Positions 51,637 to 61,378 of a DNA stretch of 64,000 nucleotides are shown in pieces (positions within the stretch are counted from its first letter, which is position 1; each line of letters starts with the position of its first letter). The stretch comes from Wenyingzhuangia aestuarii (GTDB taxonomy: Bacteria; Bacteroidota; Bacteroidia; Flavobacteriales; Flavobacteriaceae). Below the pieces are notes generated by a model. The model was not told where the DNA came from, made no database searches, and was given only the letters and a program-made list of their open reading frames with translations. The stretch is from contig NZ_JAATJG010000004.1 of the NCBI RefSeq assembly GCF_011927765.1, forward strand, positions 186,001 through 250,000. Direction: 5' to 3'. A program made the translations under genes and the position numbers.

Positions 51637-54441
51637 TTGAAATTTATTTTACGAATTTTTATTCTAATACATACTCTTAGCTTTTATAGTCAAAACAATC
51701 AATTGACCATAAAAGCTAAATTGGTTCCAGAGCGTAATCTATTAGAAATTAATCAACATATTACTTACTACAACCACAGTAAGGATACCTTGCACGAAAT
51801 TGTTTTAAGAAACTGGGCAAATAGTTACCTAAATGATGAGACTCCTCTTGCTAAAAGATTGTTAGAAGACTATAAAACTGATTTTTACTTTTCTAAAAAT
51901 AACGATCGTGGGTATAGTTTAATTCATCAAATTACCTCCAATCAACAAGAAGCTAACTTCCATTCCCCTCATCATTTACAAGATTTAGTTTTTGTAAACC
52001 TTAGTAATCCTTTATTTCCAAACGATAGTACATCTTTAGACATTCGTTATACCATTAAAATACCCAATGCAAAATTTACGGGTAGCGGTAAAAAAGGAAT
52101 TGATTTTTATTTAGAAGATTGGCACATTACTCCTGCTATTTATCATGGAAAATGGCAATTAGACTCACATCAAAATTTAAACTATCAATACAAACTACCT
52201 ACAGATTATAATATTGAATTTATAACTCCTGTGGGATACAACATCCATAGTAACTTTCAGCATCAAAAAACAATAGGAGATTATACCATTACTCACACCT
52301 TAAAAGGTAAAGGTATTACCCAAACTAATTTAAGTGTTACCCTACTACGTGCTTATTTAACAGTTCCCACCTACCCAGCAGAAATTATCACCAATTTTGT
52401 TACAACCAAAGTAGATATTGGAATTCAAAAAGTTAAAATGCAACAAATGATGTTTTTTTTAAATCAACATTTAAGCTTTTTACCTCATAAAAAAATACTG
52501 ATTGAAAAAAGAGTTTACAATCAAAATCCTATATACGAATTAAAGTACTTACCACGTCAACTACATCCGTATAAAAATGAATTTAAATGGGAAGCAGAAT
52601 TTTTTAAAGCTTTAGTTACCCAATATGTAGAACAAATTGTAACCATAAATAAAATTGAAGATTATTGGTTTGTAGAAGGATTAGAAATTTATTTGTTTAC
52701 CAAATACATGAATCAACATTATCCTGAGGCAAAACTACTAGGACGACTTTCTAAGGTTTGGGGAATTAAATCTATGAACATTGCCAAGCAAAGTTTTAAT
52801 AGTAAATTTAATCTGGTCAATCAAATTACGGCCAGAGAAAATTTAGACCAAGACTTAGATACTCCTTACAACAAACTATCTAATTACAACAAAAAAGTAG
52901 TTTCTCCTTACAAAGCAGGTATTGGTTTTTTATACTTAAAAGAATATGTAGGGCAAACTACTTTAGACAATAGCATTCACCAATTTATTAGCAAATACAG
53001 AGGAAATGCTGTAAGTTCAAAAGAATTTTTAAAAATATTAGCTGCTAATACTAAGAAAGATATTAGTTGGTTTCAAAAAGAATGGATCAATACTAAAAAG
53101 AAAATAGACCATAAAGTAGTAACTACCGATTTTCAAAAAGACAGTGTTTACATTACTTTAAAAAACAAAAGAAGCATTACTACTCCTGTGCTAGTTTATG
53201 GATTAAAAGGAAAAACCATTAAAAGTAAAACTTGGATTGATGGATTTAAAAACACTAAAAACATCCGTATTAAAAACGATAGTTTAGACAAAATTGTACT
53301 GAATTACGAAAACATTTATCCGGAAATAAACTACAGAAACAACTGGGATAACAAAAAACCTAAATTGTTTGAACGTCCTATACAAATTAGCTTGCTTAAA
53401 GACTTAAACAACCCTAGAAAAAACCAAGTATTTTTAAAACCTGAAGGAGATTATAATTATTACGATGGTTTTATTTTAGGAGTAAGTTTACAAAACAAAG
53501 CATTTTTACATCAAAATTTAGAATATGCAATTACTCCTACTTTTAGTACAGCTAGTAAAAGTTTAACAGGTGGCTTTAATGTGGATTATTCTATTTTTCC
53601 AGAAAACACTATTATTTATCAAACCAATTTTGGAATTTCAGGAAGTAATTATCACTACGCACCAGATTTAAATTACAATACCGTTGCTCCTTATTTTTCT
53701 TTAAGTTTTAAACAAAAAGATTTTAGAGCTCTAGGAACCAATAAAATAACTGCCCGTTTTTTAGTAATAGATAAAGAAGTAGCTCCAGGTACCGTAAAGA
53801 CTGATGAAGATGATTATCATCTTTTTAAATTAGATTATCTGTTTAAAATGAATAAGTTAATCCATAACTATCAACTAAATGTTAATACAGAAATTGCTAG
53901 TAAATTCTCTAAACTTAATGTAGATTTTAGATACAAACACTTAACCAATAAAAAAAGACCTATTGAATTTAGGTTCTATGCTGGAGCGTTTATTACCAAT
54001 CATACCACTAGTAATTATTTTAGCATGAATCAACACACGGCCAACGATTATTTGTTTGAATTACCGTATTTAGGAAGATCTGAAACTAGCGGAATTTTAA
54101 GTCAACAATATTTTAAATCTCAAGGAGGATTTGTTTCTCAAAACAATCCTGGATTTGCAAATCAATGGCTTACAAGTATTAACACAAGTGTCGGAATTAT
54201 TAGATGGGTAGATGCTTTTAACAATATTTCATTGTTGAAAAATCGTCATTCATCACCTTTTTTTGATTATGAAACAGGAATTAGATTAAACTTTATTCCC
54301 GATATTTTAGAATTTTATTTACCTATTTACAATAGAGAAGGCTTTGTTACACAACAAGATAACTACTTAAACAATGTTCGTTTTGTGGTAACCCTAAAAG
54401 CACAACCTATTATTAAATTTCTAAAACAACAGCTCTTTTAA
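51637..54441 (+). CDS. Degenerate M1-peptidase-like protein fused to a predicted outer-membrane barrel
   Basis: 934 residues with a signal peptide (KFILRIFILIHTLSFYSQ). Residues 25-480 follow the M1 aminopeptidase layout: beta-sandwich N-domain, then the zinc-site helix. The position of HExxH reads KALVT (about 324-328), then exactly 18 residues (QYVEQIVT...WFV) before the third-ligand glutamate in VEGLEIYL, as in the M1 pattern HExxH-x18-E. Both zinc histidines and the catalytic glutamate are gone, so it should not be a peptidase. The last 350 residues (about 585-934) alternate polar and aromatic strands and end in hydrophobic pairs, consistent with a 16-strand or similar outer-membrane barrel. 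The start is a TTG; no ATG precedes the signal peptide. It probably works as a binding or assembly protein. It is 2 bases from the LOG gene. Confidence 0.78.
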   Translation: MKFILRIFILIHTLSFYSQNNQLTIKAKLVPERNLLEINQHITYYNHSKDTLHEIVLRNWANSYLNDETPLAKRLLEDYKTDFYFSKNNDRGYSLIHQITSNQQEANFHSPHHLQDLVFVNLSNPLFPNDSTSLDIRYTIKIPNAKFTGSGKKGIDFYLEDWHITPAIYHGKWQLDSHQNLNYQYKLPTDYNIEFITPVGYNIHSNFQHQKTIGDYTITHTLKGKGITQTNLSVTLLRAYLTVPTYPAEIITNFVTTKVDIGIQKVKMQQMMFFLNQHLSFLPHKKILIEKRVYNQNPIYELKYLPRQLHPYKNEFKWEAEFFKALVTQYVEQIVTINKIEDYWFVEGLEIYLFTKYMNQHYPEAKLLGRLSKVWGIKSMNIAKQSFNSKFNLVNQITARENLDQDLDTPYNKLSNYNKKVVSPYKAGIGFLYLKEYVGQTTLDNSIHQFISKYRGNAVSSKEFLKILAANTKKDISWFQKEWINTKKKIDHKVVTTDFQKDSVYITLKNKRSITTPVLVYGLKGKTIKSKTWIDGFKNTKNIRIKNDSLDKIVLNYENIYPEINYRNNWDNKKPKLFERPIQISLLKDLNNPRKNQVFLKPEGDYNYYDGFILGVSLQNKAFLHQNLEYAITPTFSTASKSLTGGFNVDYSIFPENTIIYQTNFGISGSNYHYAPDLNYNTVAPYFSLSFKQKDFRALGTNKITARFLVIDKEVAPGTVKTDEDDYHLFKLDYLFKMNKLIHNYQLNVNTEIASKFSKLNVDFRYKHLTNKKRPIEFRFYAGAFITNHTTSNYFSMNQHTANDYLFELPYLGRSETSGILSQQYFKSQGGFVSQNNPGFANQWLTSINTSVGIIRWVDAFNNISLLKNRHSSPFFDYETGIRLNFIPDILEFYLPIYNREGFVTQQDNYLNNVRFVVTLKAQPIIKFLKQQLF

Positions 54442-54451
54442 CAATTGTTAA
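54438..54451. repeat. Perfect 14-bp palindrome TTAACAATTGTTAA
   Basis: It overlaps the stop codon of the M1-like gene and lies 74 bases before the E1 gene. It is too short and AT-rich for a terminator; a regulator site for the E1 gene is possible. Confidence 0.35.
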
Positions 54452-54524
54452 TAGCTAAATCAGCATACTTTTTATTATCCCGTCATAATTGATTAACTTT
54501 ATCCCCTATAAATTGTGATAAACT

Positions 54525-56981
54525 ATGCCTATTACTATTGATTCAAAAAACGAACAAGATCTTACATTTAATCAATTTAAAGAAGAAATTCTAAATGATT
54601 ATTACATAGCTGTACTTAGCCGTGAATGTAGCTTGTTGGGAAGAAAAGAAGTATTAACAGGAAAAGCAAAGTTTGGAATTTTTGGTGACGGTAAAGAATT
54701 ACCTCAAATAGCCATGGCCAAAGCTTTTGAAAAAGGAGATTGGAGATCGGGATATTACCGAGATCAGACCTTTATGCTAGCTTTGGGAGAATTAACTCCT
54801 CAACAATTTTTTGCCGGTTTATATGCTCATACAGACATTAAACACGAACCTTTTGCAGCGGGTAGACAAATGGGAGGTCATTTTGCCTCACACAGTTTAG
54901 ACGAAAATGGAGAATGGAAAAACTTAACTGAGCAATACAACACCGCTTCTGATGTTTCTTGTACAGCAGCACAAATGCCTCGGTTAGTAGGTTTAGCCTA
55001 TGCTTCTAAATTATACAGACAAGAAAAAACAGTACAAAAAGGATACGAAAAATTTAGTAAACAAGGAAACGAAGTTGCTTGGGGAACTATTGGAAACGCT
55101 AGTACCAGTGAAGGTCATTTCTTTGAAGCCATAAACGCAGCCGGAGTTTTACAAATTCCCATGGTAGCTAGTATTTGGGATGATGAGTACGGAATTTCTG
55201 TACACCAAAAACATCACACCACTAAAGAAAATATATCCGAAGTATTAAAAGGTTTCCAAAGAGATGAAGAAACCAAAGGTATAGAAATATTTAATGTTAA
55301 AGGTTGGGATTATTCTAGCTTAATAGAAGTATATACCAAAGCTTCTCAAATTGCTAGAGAAGAACACGTTCCTGTAATGATTCACGTTGATGAAGTTACT
55401 CAACCACAAGGACATTCTACATCAGGTTCTCACGAACGATACAAAAGTACAGAACGTTTACAATGGGAAAAAGATTTTGACTGTATTAAAAAAATGCGTG
55501 AGTGGATTTTAGATTTTGATTTATCTGAAGAAAACTCCGATTTAAGATTGGTTAAAAATGAGGAAGAATTAATTGCCATAGAAAAAAGAGCTAGACAAGA
55601 AGTTTCTGCAGCTAAAAGAGCAGCTTGGCAAGCTTTCATTAAACCCTTAAACGCAGAACAAAAAGGTTTGTTAACTATTTTAGACAAAGTAGCAGAGGAA
55701 AGCATTAACAAAAACTTTGTTTTAAAATATAAAAACGATTTACAAAATTTAGCAGAAGTACACCGTAAAGATATTTTTGGTGCTGCTAGAAAAATATTGA
55801 GTTACATAAGAGAAGAAAACATTCCAAGCAAAGCATTGTTGCAAAATTGGATGCACAAAAATCTACCTATTGCTCAAGAAAAATATAGCTCTAAGTTGTT
55901 AAACGATTTTGGTAAAGGAGCATCTTCTTTTGCAGAAAAGTTACCTACCTATGCCGATGAAAAGGAAATTGTAGATGCTAGAATTATTATACGTGATAAC
56001 TTTGATGCGCTCTTAAAAAAACACGACAACTTATTTATTTTTGGTGAAGATGCTGGTAAAATTGGAGATGTAAATCAAGGATTAGAAAGCTTACAAGATA
56101 AATACGGAGAATTACGTGTTGCTGATACCGGTATTAGAGAAGCTACCATTATGGGGCAAGGTATTGGAATGGCTTTACGTGGTTTAAGACCTATTGCAGA
56201 AATTCAATATTTAGATTATATTCTATACGCTGTACAAACCTTAAGTGATGATTTAGCTTGTTTACGTTACAGAACTTACGGAAAACAAACAGCACCTTTA
56301 ATTGTAAGAACAAGAGGACACAGATTAGAAGGTATTTGGCACTCAGGATCTCCAATGGCATTAATTTTAAGCTGTTTAAGAGGAATGCATTTATTAGTAC
56401 CTAGAAACATGACCAAAGCAGCTGGTTTTTACAATACCTTACTACAAACAGACGAACCTGCCATTGTTATAGAAAACTTAAACGGTTATCGTTTAAAAGA
56501 AGAAAAACCAAACAATTTAGGAGAGTTTTTAACTCCTATTGGATATACAGAAACTATTAAAGAAGGAACAGATATTACCTTAGTTTCTTACGGTTCTACT
56601 TTAAAAATTGTAATGGAAGTTGCACAACGTGAATTGGCTCAAGTAGGTATTAGTGCCGAAGTAGTAGATGTACAAAGCTTAATGCCTTTTGACTTAGATC
56701 ACAACATTTCTTACAGCGTTTCTAAAACAAATAGATTAGCTATTATTGATGAAGATGTTCCTGGAGGAGCTTCTGCCTATATTTTACAAAAAGTAGTAGA
56801 TGAGCAAAATGCTTATCAATATTTAGACAGCAAGCCTATTTGTATTTCTTCTCAAGAACACAGACCTGCTTACGGTAGTGATGGTGATTATTTTTCTAAA
56901 CCTTCTCATGATGATGTGTTTGAAAAAGTATACGCTATTTTCCACGAAGCAAATCCGGCTAAGTTTCCTAAATTGTATTAA
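54525..56981 (+). CDS. Fused E1 alpha/beta subunit of a 2-oxoacid (branched-chain type) dehydrogenase
   Basis: 818 residues. The N-terminal half is an E1-alpha domain (about 30-400) and the C-terminal half an E1-beta domain (about 480-810; FGEDAGKIGDVNQG, the catalytic-site GIREATIMGQGIGMALRGLRPIAEIQYLDY, and PGGASAYILQKVVDEQNA). E1 decarboxylates a 2-oxo acid with thiamine diphosphate and passes the acyl group to E2. In most E1-alpha proteins the thiamine motif is GDG-x25-30-NN; here it reads GNASTSEG (190-197) with DD at 219-220 (IWDDEYGIS), a reciprocal N/D exchange. Fused E1 proteins of this kind are common in flavobacteria, often annotated as branched-chain oxoacid dehydrogenase. E2 and E3 are not in the window. 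Confidence 0.93.
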   Translation: MPITIDSKNEQDLTFNQFKEEILNDYYIAVLSRECSLLGRKEVLTGKAKFGIFGDGKELPQIAMAKAFEKGDWRSGYYRDQTFMLALGELTPQQFFAGLYAHTDIKHEPFAAGRQMGGHFASHSLDENGEWKNLTEQYNTASDVSCTAAQMPRLVGLAYASKLYRQEKTVQKGYEKFSKQGNEVAWGTIGNASTSEGHFFEAINAAGVLQIPMVASIWDDEYGISVHQKHHTTKENISEVLKGFQRDEETKGIEIFNVKGWDYSSLIEVYTKASQIAREEHVPVMIHVDEVTQPQGHSTSGSHERYKSTERLQWEKDFDCIKKMREWILDFDLSEENSDLRLVKNEEELIAIEKRARQEVSAAKRAAWQAFIKPLNAEQKGLLTILDKVAEESINKNFVLKYKNDLQNLAEVHRKDIFGAARKILSYIREENIPSKALLQNWMHKNLPIAQEKYSSKLLNDFGKGASSFAEKLPTYADEKEIVDARIIIRDNFDALLKKHDNLFIFGEDAGKIGDVNQGLESLQDKYGELRVADTGIREATIMGQGIGMALRGLRPIAEIQYLDYILYAVQTLSDDLACLRYRTYGKQTAPLIVRTRGHRLEGIWHSGSPMALILSCLRGMHLLVPRNMTKAAGFYNTLLQTDEPAIVIENLNGYRLKEEKPNNLGEFLTPIGYTETIKEGTDITLVSYGSTLKIVMEVAQRELAQVGISAEVVDVQSLMPFDLDHNISYSVSKTNRLAIIDEDVPGGASAYILQKVVDEQNAYQYLDSKPICISSQEHRPAYGSDGDYFSKPSHDDVFEKVYAIFHEANPAKFPKLY

Positions 56982-57012
56982 TAGATCTTTTGTTTTAAAA
57001 ACATCCTGATAA

Positions 57013-57825
57013 ATGATAAAAATATCTAGAAGAAAATTTATCAAAACAGGAATAATTGCTTCTATTGGAGCGCTCCTTTTAGATGCTCTTTGGTTTGAAA
57101 AATATATGATTGATTGGAATTATTTTGATATTTCTAAATCAGATACCAACAAAATTAAAATCATTCAAATTTCTGATTTACATTTTGATGAACTTCGTTA
57201 TTTTCATAAATCTATTGCCAAAAAAATAAATTCTTTACAACCAGACTTCATTTTTATTACAGGAGATTCTGTTGACAAAACAGAGAAAATTGAATTGCTC
57301 CATCAATTTTTAAATTTAATAGACAATTCCATTCCTAAATATGCCATTACTGGTAATTGGGAATACTGGGGAAATGTAAATTTAAACAAACTAAAACATA
57401 CCTTTTCTAACCATAATTGCGAGTTATTAATCAACGAAAACAGAACTGTAGCTATTAAAAATCGTAAAGTAGCTATTATTGGTATTGATGATTATATAGG
57501 TGGTACTCCTGATTTTAAAAAGGCAATAAAAAATATAGAAAAGGCCGATACAACCATTGTTTTATCTCATTGCCCAGAGTATAGAGATGTTATTGCCAAA
57601 CAAAAAGGAGACTTAACAATTGACTTAGTTCTTTCTGGACACACACATGGTGGTCAAATTACATTTTTAGGTTTTGTTCCATTTAAACCACAAGGGAGCG
57701 GAAATTACTTAAAAGGATGGTACAAAAATACGCAACCTAAAATGTACATTTCAAAAGGAATAGGTACTAGTATTCTACCAATAAGATTTGGAGCTAGAGC
57801 AGAAATGGTCGAAATGGATATTTAA
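57013..57825 (+). CDS. Metallophosphoesterase with Tat-type N-terminus (YaeI/YkuE-like)
   Basis: 270 residues. The N-terminus has a twin-arginine motif SRRKFIKTG followed by a hydrophobic stretch (GIIASIGALLLDALW), so it is exported or anchored on the outer face of the membrane as a folded enzyme. Metal-ligand motifs of calcineurin-like enzymes follow: QISDLHFDE (D, H), FITGDSVDK (GD), ITGNWEYWG (GNxE, with W for the usual H), VLSHCPEYRD and VLSGHTHGGQI. E. coli YaeI and Bacillus YkuE (also Tat substrates) are the nearest types; their targets are cell-envelope or phosphodiester compounds. Its stop overlaps the stop of the convergent DUF2851 gene by four bases. Confidence 0.9.
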   Translation: MIKISRRKFIKTGIIASIGALLLDALWFEKYMIDWNYFDISKSDTNKIKIIQISDLHFDELRYFHKSIAKKINSLQPDFIFITGDSVDKTEKIELLHQFLNLIDNSIPKYAITGNWEYWGNVNLNKLKHTFSNHNCELLINENRTVAIKNRKVAIIGIDDYIGGTPDFKKAIKNIEKADTTIVLSHCPEYRDVIAKQKGDLTIDLVLSGHTHGGQITFLGFVPFKPQGSGNYLKGWYKNTQPKMYISKGIGTSILPIRFGARAEMVEMDI

Positions 57826-59096
57826 CTACATTTTATTAAATCTACACCAATAACACATTCTGCACACCTCTCTTTGTCGCAATATTCTTTTTTAAGTCTT
57901 AGTAGCGCTTGAGTTTGTAAAGCGGAATTTGTCTTCACTCCTAATTGATTAAATTTAGAAATTACACTATTCTTTTCTGCAGGAATTTCATACATCAAGT
58001 CTAACAAATGGCTTTTGTCTTTTCCTTTGCTTTTAGCGTAAAAAAACAAAACAGGAACAATTACATTCATCAACAACAAGTCCACAAAACCTTTGCTAAT
58101 TTGCTTGGCCGATTTTTTAGAAGGTTTGTTAAAATTATAATGCTGTTTCCAATACGCTTCCATTTCAATGCTAAAAAAATCTTTATAACCTTTTAACCCC
58201 GTTTCTAAACTTAGAATATTTGCAAACACTGTCATATGTTTTTCATAAAAAGCAATCAACTGTGCCAATCTAATAGTTGGAAAATTTGGTGGTCTACATC
58301 CATAAAAATTAAGTTTTGGCAATTGTAAATTTCCTAGTTGATATTTTTGTTTTTGATAATGAAACTCTTTTTTTAGAGAGTTATAATATACATCTTCCAC
58401 ATCATTACTTTCCAACAAACCTACTAATCCAAATAATAAAGAAGCTGTTGTCTTATTCGTAAATTGTTTTCTAATTATAGAAAAATCTACCTGAGAAAAA
58501 GCATTCAAAAAAATAGGCCCATTTACATTTCCTCCAAAGTACTTAGCCATCAACAAAAACAACGTTGCTTCCCAATCTTGCCCAGTGGTTGTAAAAACCT
58601 TTTCTATCTCTCCTACTTTTCTTTCTAAGCGCTCTACATACAAGCGCTCTAACCAACTATCCAACTTAAAAGCATCAATGTTTTTTAATTCCGATTCACA
58701 AAAAATCCATTGCTGAGAGTTGTTCATCAATTTTTTATATTTCAATAAAACATCTTTCTGTATGTAGGGCTTTAATTCTAGTGTAGGAATTTCATTGCTA
58801 TGCAAATCAAAAACCTCAACATCGTGTTCATAAACCACATGTAAAATCACATTCTGATAATTTGGATCTTTTTGATGCTGATGTGCATACCAATCCGAAG
58901 ATTTTACATGAATTTCAATAGTTCCTGCCCACTTCTGTCCATCAATAGAAATTACAGCATTGCCAAAGTCTGGACCTTGTAAATGGTTTAAGACTCCTTT
59001 ATTGTGTATGTTTAATTGTTGTTGCTTTGTGGTCAACAAATCTGTGGTTTGGAATAACTGTTGCTCCCAAACTAAATGTAATAAAGACTCTTTCAT
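57822..59096 (-). CDS. DUF2851 family protein
   Basis: 424 residues, cytosolic, of a family found almost only in Bacteroidota. Recognisable parts: the start KESLLHLVWEQQLFQ, GPDFGNAVISIDGQKWAGTIEIHVKSSDWYAHQHQKDPNYQNVILHVVYEHD, the middle PPNFPTIRLAQLIAFYEKH, and a C-terminal cysteine cluster CDKERCAECVIGVDLIKC. The D-x-n-E-I-H-V-K/SSDW core resembles the active centre of PD-(D/E)xK nucleases (D in GPDFGNA, E-x-H in IEIHVKSSDW). A nuclease role is an inference. The cysteine-rich C-terminus could bind a metal or iron-sulfur cluster. Confidence 0.88.
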   Translation of the reverse strand: MKESLLHLVWEQQLFQTTDLLTTKQQQLNIHNKGVLNHLQGPDFGNAVISIDGQKWAGTIEIHVKSSDWYAHQHQKDPNYQNVILHVVYEHDVEVFDLHSNEIPTLELKPYIQKDVLLKYKKLMNNSQQWIFCESELKNIDAFKLDSWLERLYVERLERKVGEIEKVFTTTGQDWEATLFLLMAKYFGGNVNGPIFLNAFSQVDFSIIRKQFTNKTTASLLFGLVGLLESNDVEDVYYNSLKKEFHYQKQKYQLGNLQLPKLNFYGCRPPNFPTIRLAQLIAFYEKHMTVFANILSLETGLKGYKDFFSIEMEAYWKQHYNFNKPSKKSAKQISKGFVDLLLMNVIVPVLFFYAKSKGKDKSHLLDLMYEIPAEKNSVISKFNQLGVKTNSALQTQALLRLKKEYCDKERCAECVIGVDLIKCS

Positions 59097-59144
59097 AGCG
59101 TTGTAGAATCTGTTTTAATAAAGTAAGTTAAAAAATAAATAGCT

Positions 59145-59152
59145 TATTTTTG
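59145..59152 (+). promoter_or_regulatory. -7 element of the nitroreductase-pepD operon
   Basis: TATTTTTG, 21 bases before the ATG at 59174; it supports that start over an upstream in-frame codon at 59150. Confidence 0.5.
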
Positions 59153-59173
59153 CAAGCACACAAGACATTTAAC

Positions 59174-59803
59174 ATGAATATAATAGAAAGCCTTCAATGG
59201 AGATATGCTACTAAAAAATTTGATAGCACCAAAAAACTATCAAAAGAGCAATTACAAGTAATAAAAGAAGCCTTTAATTTAACTGCTACTTCTTATGGTT
59301 TACAAGCCTTGAGTTTAGTAATTGTAGAAAATCAAAATTTAAGAGAACAATTGGTTCCACACGCTTTTAACCAAAGACAAGTGGCAGATGCTTCTCATTT
59401 ATTAGTTTTATGTTATCCCGATCATTTTGACGGAAAAGATGTGGCTAATTATTTTGATAGAATTGTGAGCGAAAGAAAAACTCCTGAAGAAACCATTAAG
59501 CCTTTTAGAGATTTTTTAATCAACGATTTTGATAGTAAAAGTACTAAAGACAAACACGCATCTTTTGCCAAACAAACCTATATTGCCTTAGGAAACTTAT
59601 TAACAGTTTGTGCTTTAGAAAAAATAGACTCTTGTCCTATGGAAGGTTTTGTTCCTTCTAAAGTTGATGAAGTGTTAGATTTAGCTTCTAAAAACTTAAA
59701 ATCAGCATTATTACTACCTGTTGGTTTTAGAGCAGAAGATGATTTTATGGCTAAAGAGAAAAAGGTAAGAAAACCATTATCAGAAATAATTATAGAAATC
59801 TAA
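59174..59803 (+). CDS. NAD(P)H-dependent nitroreductase (NfsB-like)
   Basis: 209 residues. It is a cytosolic FMN enzyme with the NfsB layout: RYATKKFDSTKK (FMN-phosphate binding), TATSYGLQALSLVIVENQNLREQL (substrate helix), AKQTYIALGNLLTVCALEKIDSCPMEGF (the LG/MEGF segment that packs on the flavin) and LPVGFRAEDD. The family reduces nitro-aromatics, quinones or dihydropteridines. It overlaps the start of pepD (TAATG), so they share an operon. Confidence 0.92.
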   Translation: MNIIESLQWRYATKKFDSTKKLSKEQLQVIKEAFNLTATSYGLQALSLVIVENQNLREQLVPHAFNQRQVADASHLLVLCYPDHFDGKDVANYFDRIVSERKTPEETIKPFRDFLINDFDSKSTKDKHASFAKQTYIALGNLLTVCALEKIDSCPMEGFVPSKVDEVLDLASKNLKSALLLPVGFRAEDDFMAKEKKVRKPLSEIIIEI

Positions 59804-61266
59804 TGAACAACCCACTATCACATATAGAGCCCAAAGAAATTTGGGCTCATTTTAATTCCATTAACACAATTCCTAGAGCTTCTAAAAAAGAACAAGCTAT
59901 TTCTGATTTTATGGTTTCTTTTGGACAAAAACTAGGATTAGAAACCAAGCAAGACAAAGCCTTAAATGTATTGATTAAAAAACCTGCTTCTGTTGGATTT
60001 GAAAACAGAAAAAAAGTGACTTTACAATCGCATTTAGACATGGTGCATCAAAAAAACAACCATACAGTTTTTGATTTTGACACTCAAGGAATTGAAATGT
60101 ATGTAGAAGGTGATTGGGTAAAAGCAAAAGGAACTACTTTAGGAGCAGACAATGGTTTAGGAGTAGCAGCTATTATGAGTTTGTTAGCTGATGATAGTAT
60201 TGAACATCCGGAACTAGAAGCCTTATTTACCATTGATGAAGAAACAGGTATGACCGGTGCTTTTGAATTACAACCAGGTTTTATTTCTGGTGATATTCTG
60301 TTAAATTTAGATACAGAGGAAGATGATGAAATTACCATTGGTTGTGCTGGAGGAGTAGATGTTACCGCTACAAAAAACTACACTCCTACCTCAGTAAGCA
60401 AAAACAGTTCTTTTTATAAAATTACCGTAAACGGATTAAAAGGAGGACACTCTGGTGTAGAAATTCACAAAGGTTTAGGAAATGCCAATAAGCTTTTAAC
60501 AAGAGTTTTGTTTGAACTGCAAAAGGAAATTAAGTTTCAACTAATTTCTTTACAAGGTGGTGGACTTAGAAATGCAATTCCTAGAGAAGCCAGTTGTTTT
60601 ATTGCTATAGAAAACCATCAAAACACAAACGTAATATTTCATACAATTGTTGAAACTATTCAGAAAGAATGGTTGGTAAAAGAAGAAAACTTAGCTATTT
60701 CACTAAGCTCATCAGAAAGTTTTAAAACAGGTGTAGATGCAACTACACAATCTAACCTAATATATACATTATATGCTTGTCATAACGGAGTCTATACAAT
60801 GGATCCTAGTATAACAGATTTGGTTGCTACTTCTAACAATTTAGCTTCTGTAAATGTTGATAAGGGAAACACAACCATTGCTTGCTTAACAAGATCTTCT
60901 ATAGAAAGTGAAAAGTTTGATTTGGTGAATAAACTAACCGCTACTTTTAACCTAGGAGGTTTTACAGTTGTTACAGACGGAACTTATCCTGGATGGCAAC
61001 CCAATCCAAATGCAAGTATTTTAGAAGTGATGACAACTCTTTATAAAGATTTATTTAAAGAGGAACCTAACGTAAATGCCTGTCACGCAGGTTTAGAGTG
61101 TGGTATTATTGGAGAACCGTATCCCAACATGGAAATGATCTCTTTTGGACCTACCATTAGAGGTGCACATTCTCCAGACGAAAGAGCCTGTATTTCATCT
61201 ACTCAAAAATTTTGGACGTTTTTAAAAGAAATCTTAAAAAACATCCCAGAAAAACAGAATAATTAA
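59803..61266 (+). CDS. pepD: Aminoacyl-histidine dipeptidase (PepD, M20 family)
   Basis: A 487-residue cytosolic metallopeptidase cleaving X-His and other dipeptides. Zinc ligands are all visible in the M20 order: QSHLDMVHQ (H with catalytic D), LGADNGLGVA (bridging D), TIDEETGMTGA (catalytic E and zinc E), LNLDTEEDDE (D) and the final GAHSPDERA (H). The large lid domain (about 190-370) includes GGHSGVEIHKGLGNANKL. Length is normal for PepD. It forms an operon with the preceding nitroreductase; the parAB locus follows after a gap. Confidence 0.95.
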   Translation: MNNPLSHIEPKEIWAHFNSINTIPRASKKEQAISDFMVSFGQKLGLETKQDKALNVLIKKPASVGFENRKKVTLQSHLDMVHQKNNHTVFDFDTQGIEMYVEGDWVKAKGTTLGADNGLGVAAIMSLLADDSIEHPELEALFTIDEETGMTGAFELQPGFISGDILLNLDTEEDDEITIGCAGGVDVTATKNYTPTSVSKNSSFYKITVNGLKGGHSGVEIHKGLGNANKLLTRVLFELQKEIKFQLISLQGGGLRNAIPREASCFIAIENHQNTNVIFHTIVETIQKEWLVKEENLAISLSSSESFKTGVDATTQSNLIYTLYACHNGVYTMDPSITDLVATSNNLASVNVDKGNTTIACLTRSSIESEKFDLVNKLTATFNLGGFTVVTDGTYPGWQPNPNASILEVMTTLYKDLFKEEPNVNACHAGLECGIIGEPYPNMEMISFGPTIRGAHSPDERACISSTQKFWTFLKEILKNIPEKQNN

Positions 61267-61378
61267 ATAGAATCCCTTAAAAAAAGAACATCATTTGGTA
61301 TCATAATTGTTAATATCTTAACTTTTAGTTACACACAAATAATTGTACTTTTACGAGCAACATAAACTAGATTTATTC

